The translations under genes were made by a program, and so were the position numbers. Of a stretch of 64,000 bases of DNA, positions 12,133 to 22,065 are shown piece by piece; positions within the stretch are counted from its first letter, which is position 1, and every line of letters starts with the position of its first letter. A model generated the notes under the pieces. The model did no database searches. It saw only the letters and a program-made list of their open reading frames with translations, and was not told where the DNA came from. The stretch is from Mesodorylaimus sp. YZB2_4. Its lineage: Eukaryota; Nematoda; Enoplea; Dorylaimida; Dorylaimidae. The DNA lies in the NCBI GenBank assembly GCA_030248295.1, contig JASANH010000959.1, positions 372,001 through 436,000 on the forward strand. The letters run 5' to 3'.

Positions 12133-12645
12133 TTTCTACTGGATCTTATCGGGTAAGTAAGATCATTCTGCAACATCCTGGCTCACGGCCAGTTTCAGCC
12201 ACTGATCCCATTTCAACCTCGCTGAACCGTAAAGCCTCAGTTGAATCAACAATTTTTTTAATTTACACCCATGAGAAATTTCATTGAAACTTCTTTCAAT
12301 GAGCGAAATTAAAAAAGATTTGGTACAAAAACAGGTAGCGCACGAACAGATTCCACAAGATTCCTAGAAATTGAAAGTCTTATGGAGCCGTACAATAAAC
12401 CGCATGGTATTTTTTGCGACGCGTCGCTGGCTGACGGTCGCTGAAATGACCCTGATTCTACTCTACAGGAGATAAAATATCACATCGCGTTGAAATACAC
12501 GGAAATGCAATGTTGATTCGCAATTTTATACATCGCAGATCCACCACAGTTCTGCACACTAAAATTAGAAAAGTAGGACTTTCGCTCTCTGAATATTGTA
12601 TATTCCATACATACAATGACCACCAAGTGTGTGGCTTTCACTCTC

Positions 12646-13776
12646 TCACAAGGTGGCATAATATTTATCATTTCTGTCCATAATATTCTGCCAATGTTGC
12701 CTGACAATCAAGGGTATTTCCACTACCAACCGTCTACCCGTCCATGTCGTGACGGTCACTCGAAACGTGTACCCCATCTGCACCAATCGATTGGCGTATA
12801 CCAGTCCCACATGAACTGGAGCAATGTTGGGGCTGGGTATCCACAATGCCGCATTGTTAAATCTTTTATACGTTTCTGATGATGTTATTTTCCCTAACCG
12901 AATTCGAATGACGTCCAATTCGACAGCAACGAAACTATCGTCCACGCAAGCCTTGGCGCGTTGAACCAGAGCTACTTCCACTTTTAGTCGACGGAAACAA
13001 TTCAAAACCTCAACTCTAAATCGAATATTTTCACCCGGTCGATATTGGCGGCCGTCCAATAAAGTGGCACTCAAAACGATTGTTCCACTGCAATCCAGAA
13101 TATTTTTGACAAATAGCATTCCTTTTTCGGAGACTGGCTCGTCCAAAAGTCGGGCATCTAAGGCCAATGAACTGTTTGGTTTCATCGACAATTCTTTCCG
13201 TTTGACATGATCGATGGGAATGGAAGCGGTGTGGTCGTCGATCAAACTCTCCACAGCGGTCACTTCACAAAAATATGTCAAAGATCGAACTGCTCCATCG
13301 CCTTGAAAAGGGACTGGTAAAGCCGTGTGAGTACCCACAAAAAATTCGTACACGTAAAAACCAGGTTCCATCAAACACACATTTTCGTAGTCTTCAGTTT
13401 TCCATAATTCATATTTTCTAGTTTCGAATTGTCTCGTTTGCATTTGACTAAATAATTCGAACTGGACTTCACCATAAAAACATATGGACATAGAAGTAAG
13501 TAGTGCTGGACGTTCCAAACTCAATTCTACCCATCCGTGAGCCACGTCGCCCAACTCCACTATTTCTGCGTCTTTAAAAAATATGTCCAAAGACCCGAGG
13601 CGTTTATCCTCGAGATAATGGCGGATTTTCGATCCTGAATTAGTATTAAGCAGGGCCTTCCTTGAGGAGGATGCATTGCCTGACGGACGACAGCAGGGGA
13701 TAGAAATCGAAGACGTGTCCGACTCAGCTGATGTAGGTGTCCAAACAGAAACACTTTTTGGAATAGTGCTAGACAT
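12646..13776 (-). CDS. Arrestin-domain protein (alpha-arrestin/ARRDC-like), intronless
   Basis: The reading frame encodes 376 residues from an ATG at 13776; the frame opens two codons earlier with a non-ATG codon. After a Ser/Thr-rich N-terminal stretch of about 60 residues comes the arrestin N-lobe (SLDIFFKDAEIVELGDVAHG, then a GFYVYEFF strand followed by LPVPFQG). The C-lobe, about residues 225-365, carries CSGTIVLSATLLDG, YRPGENIRFRVEV and a terminal VVEIPLIV strand. Alpha-arrestins act as cytosolic adaptors that link membrane proteins to endocytosis and ubiquitin ligases. No PPxY motif, the usual NEDD4-ligase binding site, is visible in the C-terminal tail, which ends shortly after the arrestin fold. 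The lack of introns among intron-rich neighbours suggests a retrogene origin, which is inference. Confidence 0.85.
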   Translation of the reverse strand: MSSTIPKSVSVWTPTSAESDTSSISIPCCRPSGNASSSRKALLNTNSGSKIRHYLEDKRLGSLDIFFKDAEIVELGDVAHGWVELSLERPALLTSMSICFYGEVQFELFSQMQTRQFETRKYELWKTEDYENVCLMEPGFYVYEFFVGTHTALPVPFQGDGAVRSLTYFCEVTAVESLIDDHTASIPIDHVKRKELSMKPNSSLALDARLLDEPVSEKGMLFVKNILDCSGTIVLSATLLDGRQYRPGENIRFRVEVLNCFRRLKVEVALVQRAKACVDDSFVAVELDVIRIRLGKITSSETYKRFNNAALWIPSPNIAPVHVGLVYANRLVQMGYTFRVTVTTWTGRRLVVEIPLIVRQHWQNIMDRNDKYYATL

Positions 13777-15490
13777 TGCCAAGACTTCAAATGTTTACGG
13801 CTGTCAAAACTTCAAATTTTCAGATTTTACAATGTTACATTTAATAATCGACAACCAAAGCTCCGCAAATCAAAATTTTATATTCAGATTTCAAATCCCG
13901 AGTTTTAAGTTTCAAGAAAAGAGTGGTAAAAATTACTTTTCAGATAAAAATAACCTCCAGGCGAAATTCCTTCGGAGAAAAACAAGCATAGACCAGGAAG
14001 TTAAAGCAAGTGTGGATTCAATTTAAAATACGGTTGTGACTGGGAATGTCGGCAGTCACGAGTTCCACTGCACCTCCGTCTTTGAAATCAACACGATCTC
14101 TCGACTTGCCCAAAAATGGGGCCCTCCCATGAATAACATTGCTACGCAGTAAAAAGCTATAGCGCGTTCCAATTTATAATTCGTTTTCATTTGAGGTACA
14201 GGCCATATGGGGTCGAAAAACCCATTGTATCCACTTGTGTATGGAGACGACTACGCTCCGCGTCACCAAAACGGGACAATAGAATTTGGGGTTGAATAGG
14301 AAATGATGACTGCGGCGAGTTATTGGAACGAGTTTTGACTACGTTCAACGACTATCACTCACTAACTCCCTATTTCAATACGTTTTTCAATGATTGTGAT
14401 CGTGAGTCACATTTTCAAAGGCTGGATGCCCCGACTGGACCGTCTGGGTTTCAAGTTTCGTCATTATTCCTGCTTGAAACGAGATAAAAAATTTTGGTGA
14501 AAAGATAATCTCCCGTTAAGGTTACATGGGAAAATGGGTGACAGGACTTGCGGGTAATCGAGAACTTTTTAATAAAAACTGCTTTGATCCAGTAGCGCGA
14601 CTATCAAATTTTGGACAGAGAGCAAAATTTATGGGCCAGATATAATTATTTGGCAAATACATCGGAACATGTAAAACAGTCAACCTTGGGGATGCAGGAT
14701 ACAAGAGCCAAAATCGTGGTGGAGGGTGAATAGAAAGAGGATGTCAAGGAATGCTATCGGACTGTTAAGGTTTTTCCAGCGTTCAGACAGGTGTCATATC
14801 CGAGAAGTTCAAATTCGGCTGGTCACTCCGATGGCGTGTCGCTTACCAGATCGGCCGTCAAAACTTTTGCATCGTTTCCTAGGTGCCTTCATCATACCTG
14901 TCTCAACGCCAGGAAAAACTACAGCCTAGTAGCAATCCTTGTTAGCCATGGGAGAAGAGTCTGAGGGGACTGGTTTTTGGAGCTTCGTTGGATGTCAGCT
15001 GCTATGGAGGATATTAGTAAAATTAATACAATGACGTCAAAATTCGGCCACTCGAGTTCATGCAAGCATCTTAAGTACAAGTGAGTGCCCCTTTGACCAT
15101 GACCACAGAGTACCCACATATAGGACGAACGGATTCGGCTCCAACAAGCTTGAGCGAAATGAGATAGTCAACTCTTCGAGCCACTTGATCAACTTCCTGG
15201 AGGTAGCTTCGCAGATTTCGTTGCGGTTACAATCAGTCGCAAAGGTGCGCTTGGGCGCAAAAATTCACGGATATATCGTAGAACTGTTCAATCCGTGTCC
15301 TATCGTATTGAATGCTGAAAGCACCTGAGTAATATATAGCCGCAAGAAACGATATTCATCGAGCATGCGCTGGGTGCCTTCGTTAGAGTCTTTCTCCATG
15401 CTTTGTTGTGGGCTGAGTCCTTCATGGTGTAACAAGCGCACCCAGGCGGCGGGAGAAAGACGAGCCCGAAGTCTCTAGCCAAAAAACTCA
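13777..15490. other. Intergenic, no gene recognised
   Basis: No frame longer than about 115 codons shows a family motif, signal peptide or splice-consistent exon. The upstream region of the arrestin gene lies at its left end, but no clear TATA box was identified. Confidence 0.4.
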
Positions 15491-15494
15491 TAGG

Positions 15495-16110
15495 CAAGTC
15501 TCGCGACTATACCTGCCCTAGAAACATCAACCAAAGAGGTTGACGTCCCAGCCAGAGGAGCGTTTTGATTACTCCCAGCCGCCAGGGATGCTGGTTACAA
15601 TGGGTACCCATACCCGTACCCACACGTACCAGGCGGGGGTGGGCGGGTGTGGGTGGGTTTAGGTAAGAGGCGACGGGTACGGGTTTAGGTGCGGGTATGG
15701 GTTCGAGTAAAAGAACGAATACCCGTCCCTGTACCCATACCGTACCCAGCGACCCTTACCCAGACTCTTACCCGCACCCGCCCATACCCGGCGGGTATGG
15801 ATACGGGTTTGGGTAAGAGGCGACGGGTACGGGTATTTGTTCTTGTGGTAATTGTTTTTATTCATATTCATGACAGCGCCGCAAATTTAAATCTTGCATT
15901 TTGTGACTGTTTTTTGCGAAGCAGTTGTAACCCTCGCGCCTGGTAGGCCATGGCGAGTGGGAGAGAGTGATCGATATTCTCCCCTGGCTGGGAGACGTCA
16001 ACCCCTCGGGTTGATGTTTCAGCCGTAGGTATAGTCGCAAGACTATCCTGCTCCAGTCGGAGTTTTTGTCCCGCCGACTTCGGTTGGCCGCCTCCCTCCT
16101 ACGCCTACCA
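15495..16110. repeat. Inverted pair of a dispersed repeat flanking a GGGTAC minisatellite
   Basis: A repeat block in plus orientation (about 15495-15595) and its inverted copy (about 15930-16060) share GGCAAGTCTCGCGACTATACC/GTATAGTCGCAAGACT, AACATCAACC and GTTGACGTCCCAGCC. Between them (15602-15836) lies a degenerate GGGTACGGGTATGGGT tandem array and its complement. Relatives of the flanking block lie at 40555-40710 and 62040-62170. Each copy contains a short hairpin, CATCAACCC paired with GGGTTGACG. Confidence 0.7.
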
Positions 16111-16184
16111 GGCTTGGTTACACAGTTGTGATGTCTGCTATTTTGAGGCTAGTTGTGACTATTGCTGATATACTTATCCACATC

Positions 16185-16262
16185 TGCATCTAATCGATAT
16201 CGATATCATTCGACATATCGATATTGAAATCATATCCATATTTTGGGATATCCATATCTACT
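16185..16262. repeat. ATATCGAT/CATATC degenerate repeat
   Basis: Alternating TCGATATCGATATCATTCG and ATATCCATATC words form a short low-complexity array immediately left of the hairpin element at 16265. Confidence 0.55.
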
Positions 16263-16264
16263 AT

Positions 16265-16326
16265 CTCTTTTCTTTGGGAATGTACACGTGACACATGATG
16301 GGCGTGTATATTCTCAAAGAAAAGAG
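16265..16326. repeat. Small foldback hairpin element, copy 2
   Basis: Arm 16265-16288 pairs with 16303-16326 at 22 of 24 positions around a 14-nt loop. The right arm is nearly identical to the left arm of the hairpin at 1958-2029, so the two are one dispersed family. Confidence 0.7.
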
Positions 16327-17050
16327 GTTATAGGTATATTATATCTTTTCACAACCAAGATATTGGCAAAAAGATTTGGATATTATTAAGCGCTTTCGAG
16401 ATTTAAAAATGGTTGTTTACTGAAAAAATGAACCTGGTTCATGTCGAAAAGCCGCAAAGGCGCCATCTGAGGAGGATGTCAAGGCCCCTAACAAGGTGGG
16501 TGTCACATGACACGACACGACTGGCTGACTGCCTTTTTTATCTGTCTGAGGGGGGGCTAAGGGAAAATAAGGGTGTGGCGCTAGGAGTCCATGCTTGTAT
16601 ATGACAGATATGCACCAGTGCAGCAGCCTTGATTCTTTGGAGGGTCCAAGTGGCTGAAGTGGTTTTGTAGAAGCGATATGCTCCCCATCGTTTAGTTTTG
16701 CTCACACTATCCCCGCTCACCTATCACCCACACCTCAAGGCATCCTCAATGCATCAATGCAGCAAAGCCTCCATTTCCTGCATGTCCGTCAGACCTTGAC
16801 CTACTCGAAAATTAAAGTACGTTTGTCCTGCTTGTCGCCAGGTATCCGAGCATTTTACATTTTTGCTCGCCACATAAAATCTCATCAACATGATTTTTTA
16901 AAATATTTTTTAACGTTCTTTCAAACCAATGGCTTCAAGTTTTATGCCTGCGCACTTATCTGGTACTGGGCACTGCTAATAAGCATAGTAACTACGGTGA
17001 CTAAAAGCGATTTCTAAAAAGCATAATTGTAATTCACCGAATCACTGTAT

Positions 17051-17407
17051 TTAGCAGTCAGTTTGGCCTGATCGAATGCAAACTGGCAGTTTCTTCACCA
17101 CTCTCACCGCTGATATCGCGATCATTTTCCTCGTATATGACGATATCCGTTTGACCGCCTCTTTGACACTCTTCAGCAGATCATAGACATCTTGTTCGGG
17201 TTGGTATTCTTTTCCAAAATGCAAACTCGGCGATGAATCGTAGACTCGCAGTCGTTCCCGCTGTATGTCCAATTCGTTGCGAACTTGCTCAAGAACTTGC
17301 GTCGCGTCGGCCACTGCTTCGTAGATTTCCGAGTCGCCGCGGACTTTGACGACAATTATGAAGATTAAAAAAGCAAAAAGACTTAGCCTCATGATTCTAA
17401 CAAACAT
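17051..17407 (-). CDS. Small secreted protein of unknown function
   Basis: A single-exon frame gives about 118 residues from ATG 17407 (an alternative in-frame ATG lies at 17392). A strongly hydrophobic leader (LSLFAFLIFIIVVKVRG) predicts a signal peptide. The mature part is charged and probably helical/coiled-coil (ADATQVLEQVRNELDIQRER) and ends CIRSGQTDC with a few cysteines. A TATA-like CATATAAAGG lies at about 17446-17455 on the coding strand, some 40 bp upstream of the ATG, which fits a short 5' UTR and supports this start. I do not recognise the family. Confidence 0.6.
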   Translation of the reverse strand: MFVRIMRLSLFAFLIFIIVVKVRGDSEIYEAVADATQVLEQVRNELDIQRERLRVYDSSPSLHFGKEYQPEQDVYDLLKSVKEAVKRISSYTRKMIAISAVRVVKKLPVCIRSGQTDC

Positions 17408-17445
17408 CCGCACTTCAAACAGAAGTGAGATTTCCGCGGGTTTGT

Positions 17446-17455
17446 GCCTTTATAT
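17446..17455 (-). promoter_or_regulatory. TATA box of the small secreted protein gene
   Basis: CATATAAAGG on the minus strand lies about 40 bp before the ATG at 17407. Its spacing fits a transcription start near 17420. Confidence 0.5.
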
Positions 17456-17596
17456 GGCAGAATCCTATTTTTGCACGCAGATTTTTCTAGGAAGATTTGT
17501 TTGCATCAGAATTCTATAGAAAATATTCTTTGTTACAAATAAAACCGGTACTGTCTTGAATTATTTTCGGCTTTCCTCTTTTGTCCATGTTGCATC

Positions 17597-17920
17597 TTAT
17601 AACAATAGATGCAGTTTTTTAGAGCTATGTGCTCCTGGTTTTAGAATCGTAATTGTGACAAAGCAGATGCTTTTGCAGTTTATAGTTCTTTTTTCAGACT
17701 GGGCGATGACTACTAGGCGTGTATTTTTTATCATTTTCTCTACACTATCTTCGTATTTTGTTAAACTATGGGCTCCAGAGATTTTTTTGCCCGTCTTTTG
17801 TTGGCTTTGTACAAAAACTGATTCAGCAACAGGAGCTCTAGGTTTTTTACTTTGTGAGGATGCGAGTGTGTGTGAAAGTTCAGGACTACCGCATTCGCTC
17901 AGCTTCTTCTCTTGCGCCAT
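17597..17920 (-). CDS. Hypothetical hydrophilic protein
   Basis: A 107-codon frame starts at ATG 17920, immediately after an in-frame TAA. It is hydrophilic, Lys/Ser/Gln-rich and has no recognised domain. It lies upstream of the small secreted gene in the same orientation. Composition is weakly coding-like, but a 122-codon frame overlaps it on the other strand and no splice or promoter evidence supports either, so this is a low-confidence call. Confidence 0.2.
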   Translation of the reverse strand: MAQEKKLSECGSPELSHTLASSQSKKPRAPVAESVFVQSQQKTGKKISGAHSLTKYEDSVEKMIKNTRLVVIAQSEKRTINCKSICFVTITILKPGAHSSKKLHLLL

Positions 17921-18599
17921 TTAGCAGTTTCACAATGCACAGTAAATACAGCGGGAAAGAACTGTCACTTCTGCAATTTGAGGTGCCCGATCTTCAATTA
18001 CGGCTAGTGAGCGCTTGCACAACTAGCACCCTTCTGGGTGTGAATCCTTTCGCGTTCACGAATAGTTTAGCCCTCACAATATTAGACTTCTTGACAAGTT
18101 TCTGCGACCCTATTCTTTCTTTTACTTATGCAGACAAAAACTCAACGAGACGCTACAGTAGGATTCTGCTTGGCTAAACACGCTGGCCTGATATGTGCCC
18201 TGGCCTCTCTACTGATAAGTGTCAGAGAATTGGGAAGCAGTTCAGACCTCTATGATGAAAGAATACTGAAGAAGAAAAGTAGTGATTCCAAGAGCTTTAT
18301 ACGGTACAGTAGAACTGGTGACATACGAACAGATGAAAGGTTTCATGAACAGAATACAGTAGTTGTGTATTTTCTGTCGTGATAAAAGAGAAGGCTGCAC
18401 TCATCATGCTAGGCACACTGCGTACTGCAAACGGGCGCTATGACGCTAGGCCGCAAGACACTTGGCCGCAGACATTGGGACGCGGACATTGGGACGCGAG
18501 ACAATAGGACGCAGTTCCTGCATCGTTGCACCTGGCTCGACCTTATATTCCAACTGGTTGTGCATAGATTATCTTAGGCCTCACTCTTTCATCTCTGGT

Positions 18600-18875
18600 T
18601 TATTTGTTTACGTTGCCAGTGCTACCACGATTATCATAATCGGAAATCAGAGCCTGCAGCCTTTCATTCACCTGCTCGCGCGTTTCCTTTGAGTAAACTG
18701 GGATGACTTCCCCAGCTATGAGCCTCTGACACCTCGCTTCCATCAACGATTCTTCCAATGTCAGGGCGTCAACCAGGCGGTAAATGGTGCGATGCTGCAG
18801 ACCGACACTCTCGCCTGGTGCAAGGACAAAGAAAACGAGCCTAAACTGCTTCTCCGAAATCTGCAGCTGCCACAC
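18600..18875 (-). CDS. Unrecognised ORF inside the inverted-array element
   Basis: A frame of about 91 codons between the inverted arrays is rich in amphipathic helix-like sequence (LQHRTIYRLVDALTLEESL, REQVNERLQALISDYD). It begins with a non-ATG codon next to an AACCAG|TG acceptor-like site, so it may be an internal exon rather than a complete gene. I do not recognise a family. It could be a captured host exon or part of a transposon protein. Confidence 0.3.
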   Translation of the reverse strand: MWQLQISEKQFRLVFFVLAPGESVGLQHRTIYRLVDALTLEESLMEARCQRLIAGEVIPVYSKETREQVNERLQALISDYDNRGSTGNVNK

Positions 18876-19165
18876 TGGTTAATTCACCAAGGCTTAACCG
18901 CCTAAATGTATATATTCTCTTTTAAAATCGATTGCCAGTGTTAGGCAGTTCTACATTTAGGGCTTGAACCATGCCTTGACTAGCCTGGTCTTACATACAC
19001 TCGAATTGGCAGCGTGTCAAATATCCCGTCCGAAATAGACAGGGAGTTCGAAAACTTCATAGCCTGAACACCTTGCACATGAGCTGCAGCAGCAAACTTA
19101 TAGGCAAACTTGTGTGCAAACTTGTGTTGTTGTACTTCACACTGCCTCGCATACGTACAACGAGA

Positions 19166-19177
19166 GGGGGGGGGGGG
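19166..19177. repeat. Poly-G tract (12 nt)
   Basis: Twelve consecutive G on the plus strand. It is one of six long G/C homopolymers in the window. Confidence 0.95.
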
Positions 19178-20262
19178 AATCGTCACAAGACTGCATGAAC
19201 TGCGTCCTATTGTCTTGCGTCCTACGGCCGCGTCCAATTGTCCGCGTCCTAACGTCTGCGTCCTGAAGTCGCCGCGTCCTGTCGTCTTGCGTCCTGACGT
19301 CCGCGTCCCAATGTCTGCGGCCTAGTGTCTTGCGGCCTAATGTCGGTCGTCCCTGCAAACGTGATGTGCCATGTTGGCCTGCATGTTCAGCATGGCCCTG
19401 GTGATCGCTCGGCATTGTGCAGATTCTCTTCATGTCGGCCAAGATCGGCTCTGATCCAAGCATGACTTAACGATGAAGATTGGGTTTTGCAGCCAACCCT
19501 GGGCTAACACAGGGTCGACAGATTCCCAGGGCCAGGAGTTACCAAGTTACAAGAAAAAGTCACAACTTCACGAGCTACAAGTCCACAAGCGACCCCCTTC
19601 CGTCGGTTCAGCGAAGTGGTCCATTGACAGCTCCCAGGGTAAGAAGCTTTGCTGCGGGAGCACTAGCACGACTACGAGCAGTTCGGTTTCATTAACTTTT
19701 ATGCTCTCAGAAAAAGTTGGCGGAAACTCGTAGCTTGTACTGAGTTTTCTTGGGGTCAGAAGAAGACTCGCAGGACTTGTTTGTAGCATTAATGGTTTTC
19801 ATCTATTTGCCCTGTTTCGCGATAGATTCCTTCTTTTCGTCTTTTGGCAGGTCAATGATGATGGCAGGAAACCAGAATTTGTCCACCAAAGGGGCCCAAC
19901 TCATCAAAGCACCTCGCGCCATCACCTTTCGGAAAAATCGATCCGCTGCTGCCTTTTGCATTAGGGCTCATTTACAAATTCTGTCTCGATCTATCACTTT
20001 CTACAAGTCCGTCTTTTCCAAGGGCTGACAAACTCGTGGTGCCGCTGGTCCGTCTATGCTTGTGACTTGTTGCTCGTATTTCGTGATACTTGCAGACTGT
20101 TTCTCCTGGACGGTTTACAGGCTCCTTGTAACCAGTCACCTCTACAGTATTGCAAGCTCGGTTAGATCACACTTACAATTCGATGGTTACACTTACGATA
20201 AGCCAGACCTGTTCCACTCAAAACATGGGTAAAACAAGGACTACCTACACCGTTTTTAAAAA

Positions 20263-22065
20263 CACATGAGACTTTGGAAAGGGTGCACAGTTTGTTCCCA
20301 ATACTACTAAAGGTTAGTATGCACTGTACTAGGATATACACGCTAGAATAAGTTATACTCTCCCAACTTTGGCACAAGTACGTTTTACGGGTACAAGCTG
20401 ATGAATTCTGTGTTTGCTGCACAATTTATACACAAAAAATTACAACCACCTGTCCAACGAATTCCTAGATTTGATCAATGGCAAAATCAATTTGAAAGTC
20501 TTCTCGCTGCATCCCGACTGACCAAGTAGATGTCTGTCGGGTGCGGAAAAATACTTCACTAAACTTTCTAAATTATCAAAATATTTTATCGATTTTTCAT
20601 TCGATTCCAAGAAACACACTTGACCATCCTCATTCATATAAATGCGAACGTTGAAAACTTCGCACCGTCCACGAATGCTCAATGTGCAAAGGGCATTTGG
20701 GTGACTAGATCTGCGCAGGAGGTATGCACCGAGGGGAGCCATTCTCAGTAGGTTATTAGCTTGTTGTTCGTTGAGCTCATAATAGAATGGTAGCGAGTTA
20801 GGGTCCATGGCTGCTGACTGGTCGGCGACTGCATAGCTCTGACTGCCGAGGGCCTCCTGTTTATCGGCTTAAGTAACCCCGCAGTGTTGAAGACTCCGGC
20901 AAGGTTTCGTGAAAGCTTATACAATGAATGAGGGAAGGTTACGGTAACCTTATTACTTATGGCTAGCAAGGCCCCGCGTTTCAACCAGAGGACAGCACAG
21001 CCGAATCTAAGCGTAGATAAGAGAAGTTTACCCAGCCGTCCCCGTACAGCTTTTGAATTGCTCCCACGTATGTACACTTCGACGATGCGCGCACTCGTTT
21101 GTTCACCAAACGTTTGCAACAAAGCAAAAACCGATATACGTCATTTTTAAATTACGCAACAGCGTTCGTCGAACGGGCGCTAGTAATCTTGAAAATTGCC
21201 GAGAAAATGTGTTCTAAACCGCGACAGGACTGGCTTTTTAGCAGATTGAACTCTTTTTCACACCAGTCAGTCTGGCGACGAGCGTTTGGCCGTATTGTTA
21301 GTCGAAGTCGCAGACAACTGGCAGAGGCAGGATTCGATGAAAGTGCGCACGTGCAAACGATTTATTATCCAACGTGTAACGGAAATGCTGTTCATGCGAT
21401 CGTAGCGTAGGATAGCCTGGTTCGGCTAACTTGGGGGCTTGGCAGTAGTTTTGGTTGCGAATGCAGGCTGCTAGATTGGTCAGTTTTGAAAATATTGCAA
21501 AAATAATAGTCAGGCAATCCTAAGACTTCCAAGTAGCACGTTGCATGTTTTTTTTCCATGAGACTGATTATGGGAGTCTCTCCAATTGCCACAATGTCTT
21601 ACCAGGCTACCACACAGGCGCAATGCCTATTATGTACACTTCTTCGGTACTGTAACTTTTTTATCATTAATAGTTGAAATCCTTGACCCGCCCTAGGACA
21701 GACTAGGGCTGACCAGAGGATACAGTAGATCGAGCCACAGAAAAAGACCCACGAACTCCACGGACACTTCTTGGTATAGTTTACTAGTTTACTGTCCCAC
21801 ACCAACAAGGCCGTGTAGACTCACAGTTCGGGAAGCAGCCGCACGTGCCGGCCGTCGAAGGGGTTCTGACGGACCTTAGCCCGAAGTGCTCATACAGTAG
21901 AGCAAGTTCAGACCAGCAACTCTAGACTAGTTTTCTCCCATGCCTGCAACCAGACCAGTCACTCAACCTCGACCTCGCTCTTGGTCTCGTGCTGGCCTTG
22001 ACTTGGAAGAGGCTGACCAGTTCCGTGAACGAATAGGCACGAATAGGCAAGAGGGCATAGTACAT
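20263..22065. repeat. 1.8-kb duplicated unit, copy 1
   Basis: The segment is nearly identical, in the same orientation, to 27806-29606. Homology begins at AAAACACATGAGACTTTG and ends at GAGGGCATAGTACAT. Differences are mostly single bases plus short indels (GACTGG present here, absent in copy 2; an extra TTTACTAG here near 21780). The unit carries the SH2 gene on the minus strand. Its right 0.4 kb also has a diverged relative at about 26290-26640. Confidence 0.9.
20440..20808 (-). CDS. Small SH2-domain protein, copy 1 (SOCS-like SH2)
   Basis: An intronless 122-residue frame starts at ATG 20808. Almost the whole protein is one SH2 domain: PFYYELNEQQANNLL (alphaA), GAYLLRRSS (the FLVRES-equivalent strand, phosphotyrosine-binding Arg about residue 32), LCTLSIRG, VFNVRIY, CFLES and FDNLESLVKYF. 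The Gly-Ala-Tyr-Leu-Leu-Arg arrangement and loop lengths most resemble SOCS/CIS adaptors that bind phosphotyrosine receptors. The C-terminal 25 residues (FKLILPLIKSRNSLDRWL) could be a rudimentary SOCS box, which is uncertain. A TATAAGC motif lies about 110 bp upstream (near 20915). Copy 2 differs only at residues 58 (Met/Thr) and 72 (Lys/Glu). Confidence 0.8.
   Translation of the reverse strand: MDPNSLPFYYELNEQQANNLLRMAPLGAYLLRRSSHPNALCTLSIRGRCEVFNVRIYMNEDGQVCFLESNEKSIKYFDNLESLVKYFSAPDRHLLGQSGCSEKTFKLILPLIKSRNSLDRWL

Larger units (their letters stand above)
18440..19350. mobile_element. Element with terminal inverted arms made of a GCGTCCTANTGTC minisatellite
   Basis: The left end (18445-18522) reads GGCCGCAAGACACTTGG, GGACGCGGACATTGGGACGC and AGACAATAGGACGCAG. 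The right end (19197-19350) is the inverted counterpart, an array of GCGTCCTAATGTCT-like units of about 13-16 nt. The two arrays face each other across about 0.68 kb. This architecture (subterminal tandem arrays as inverted arms) suggests a DNA transposon. No transposase motif is seen inside. Confidence 0.65.
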
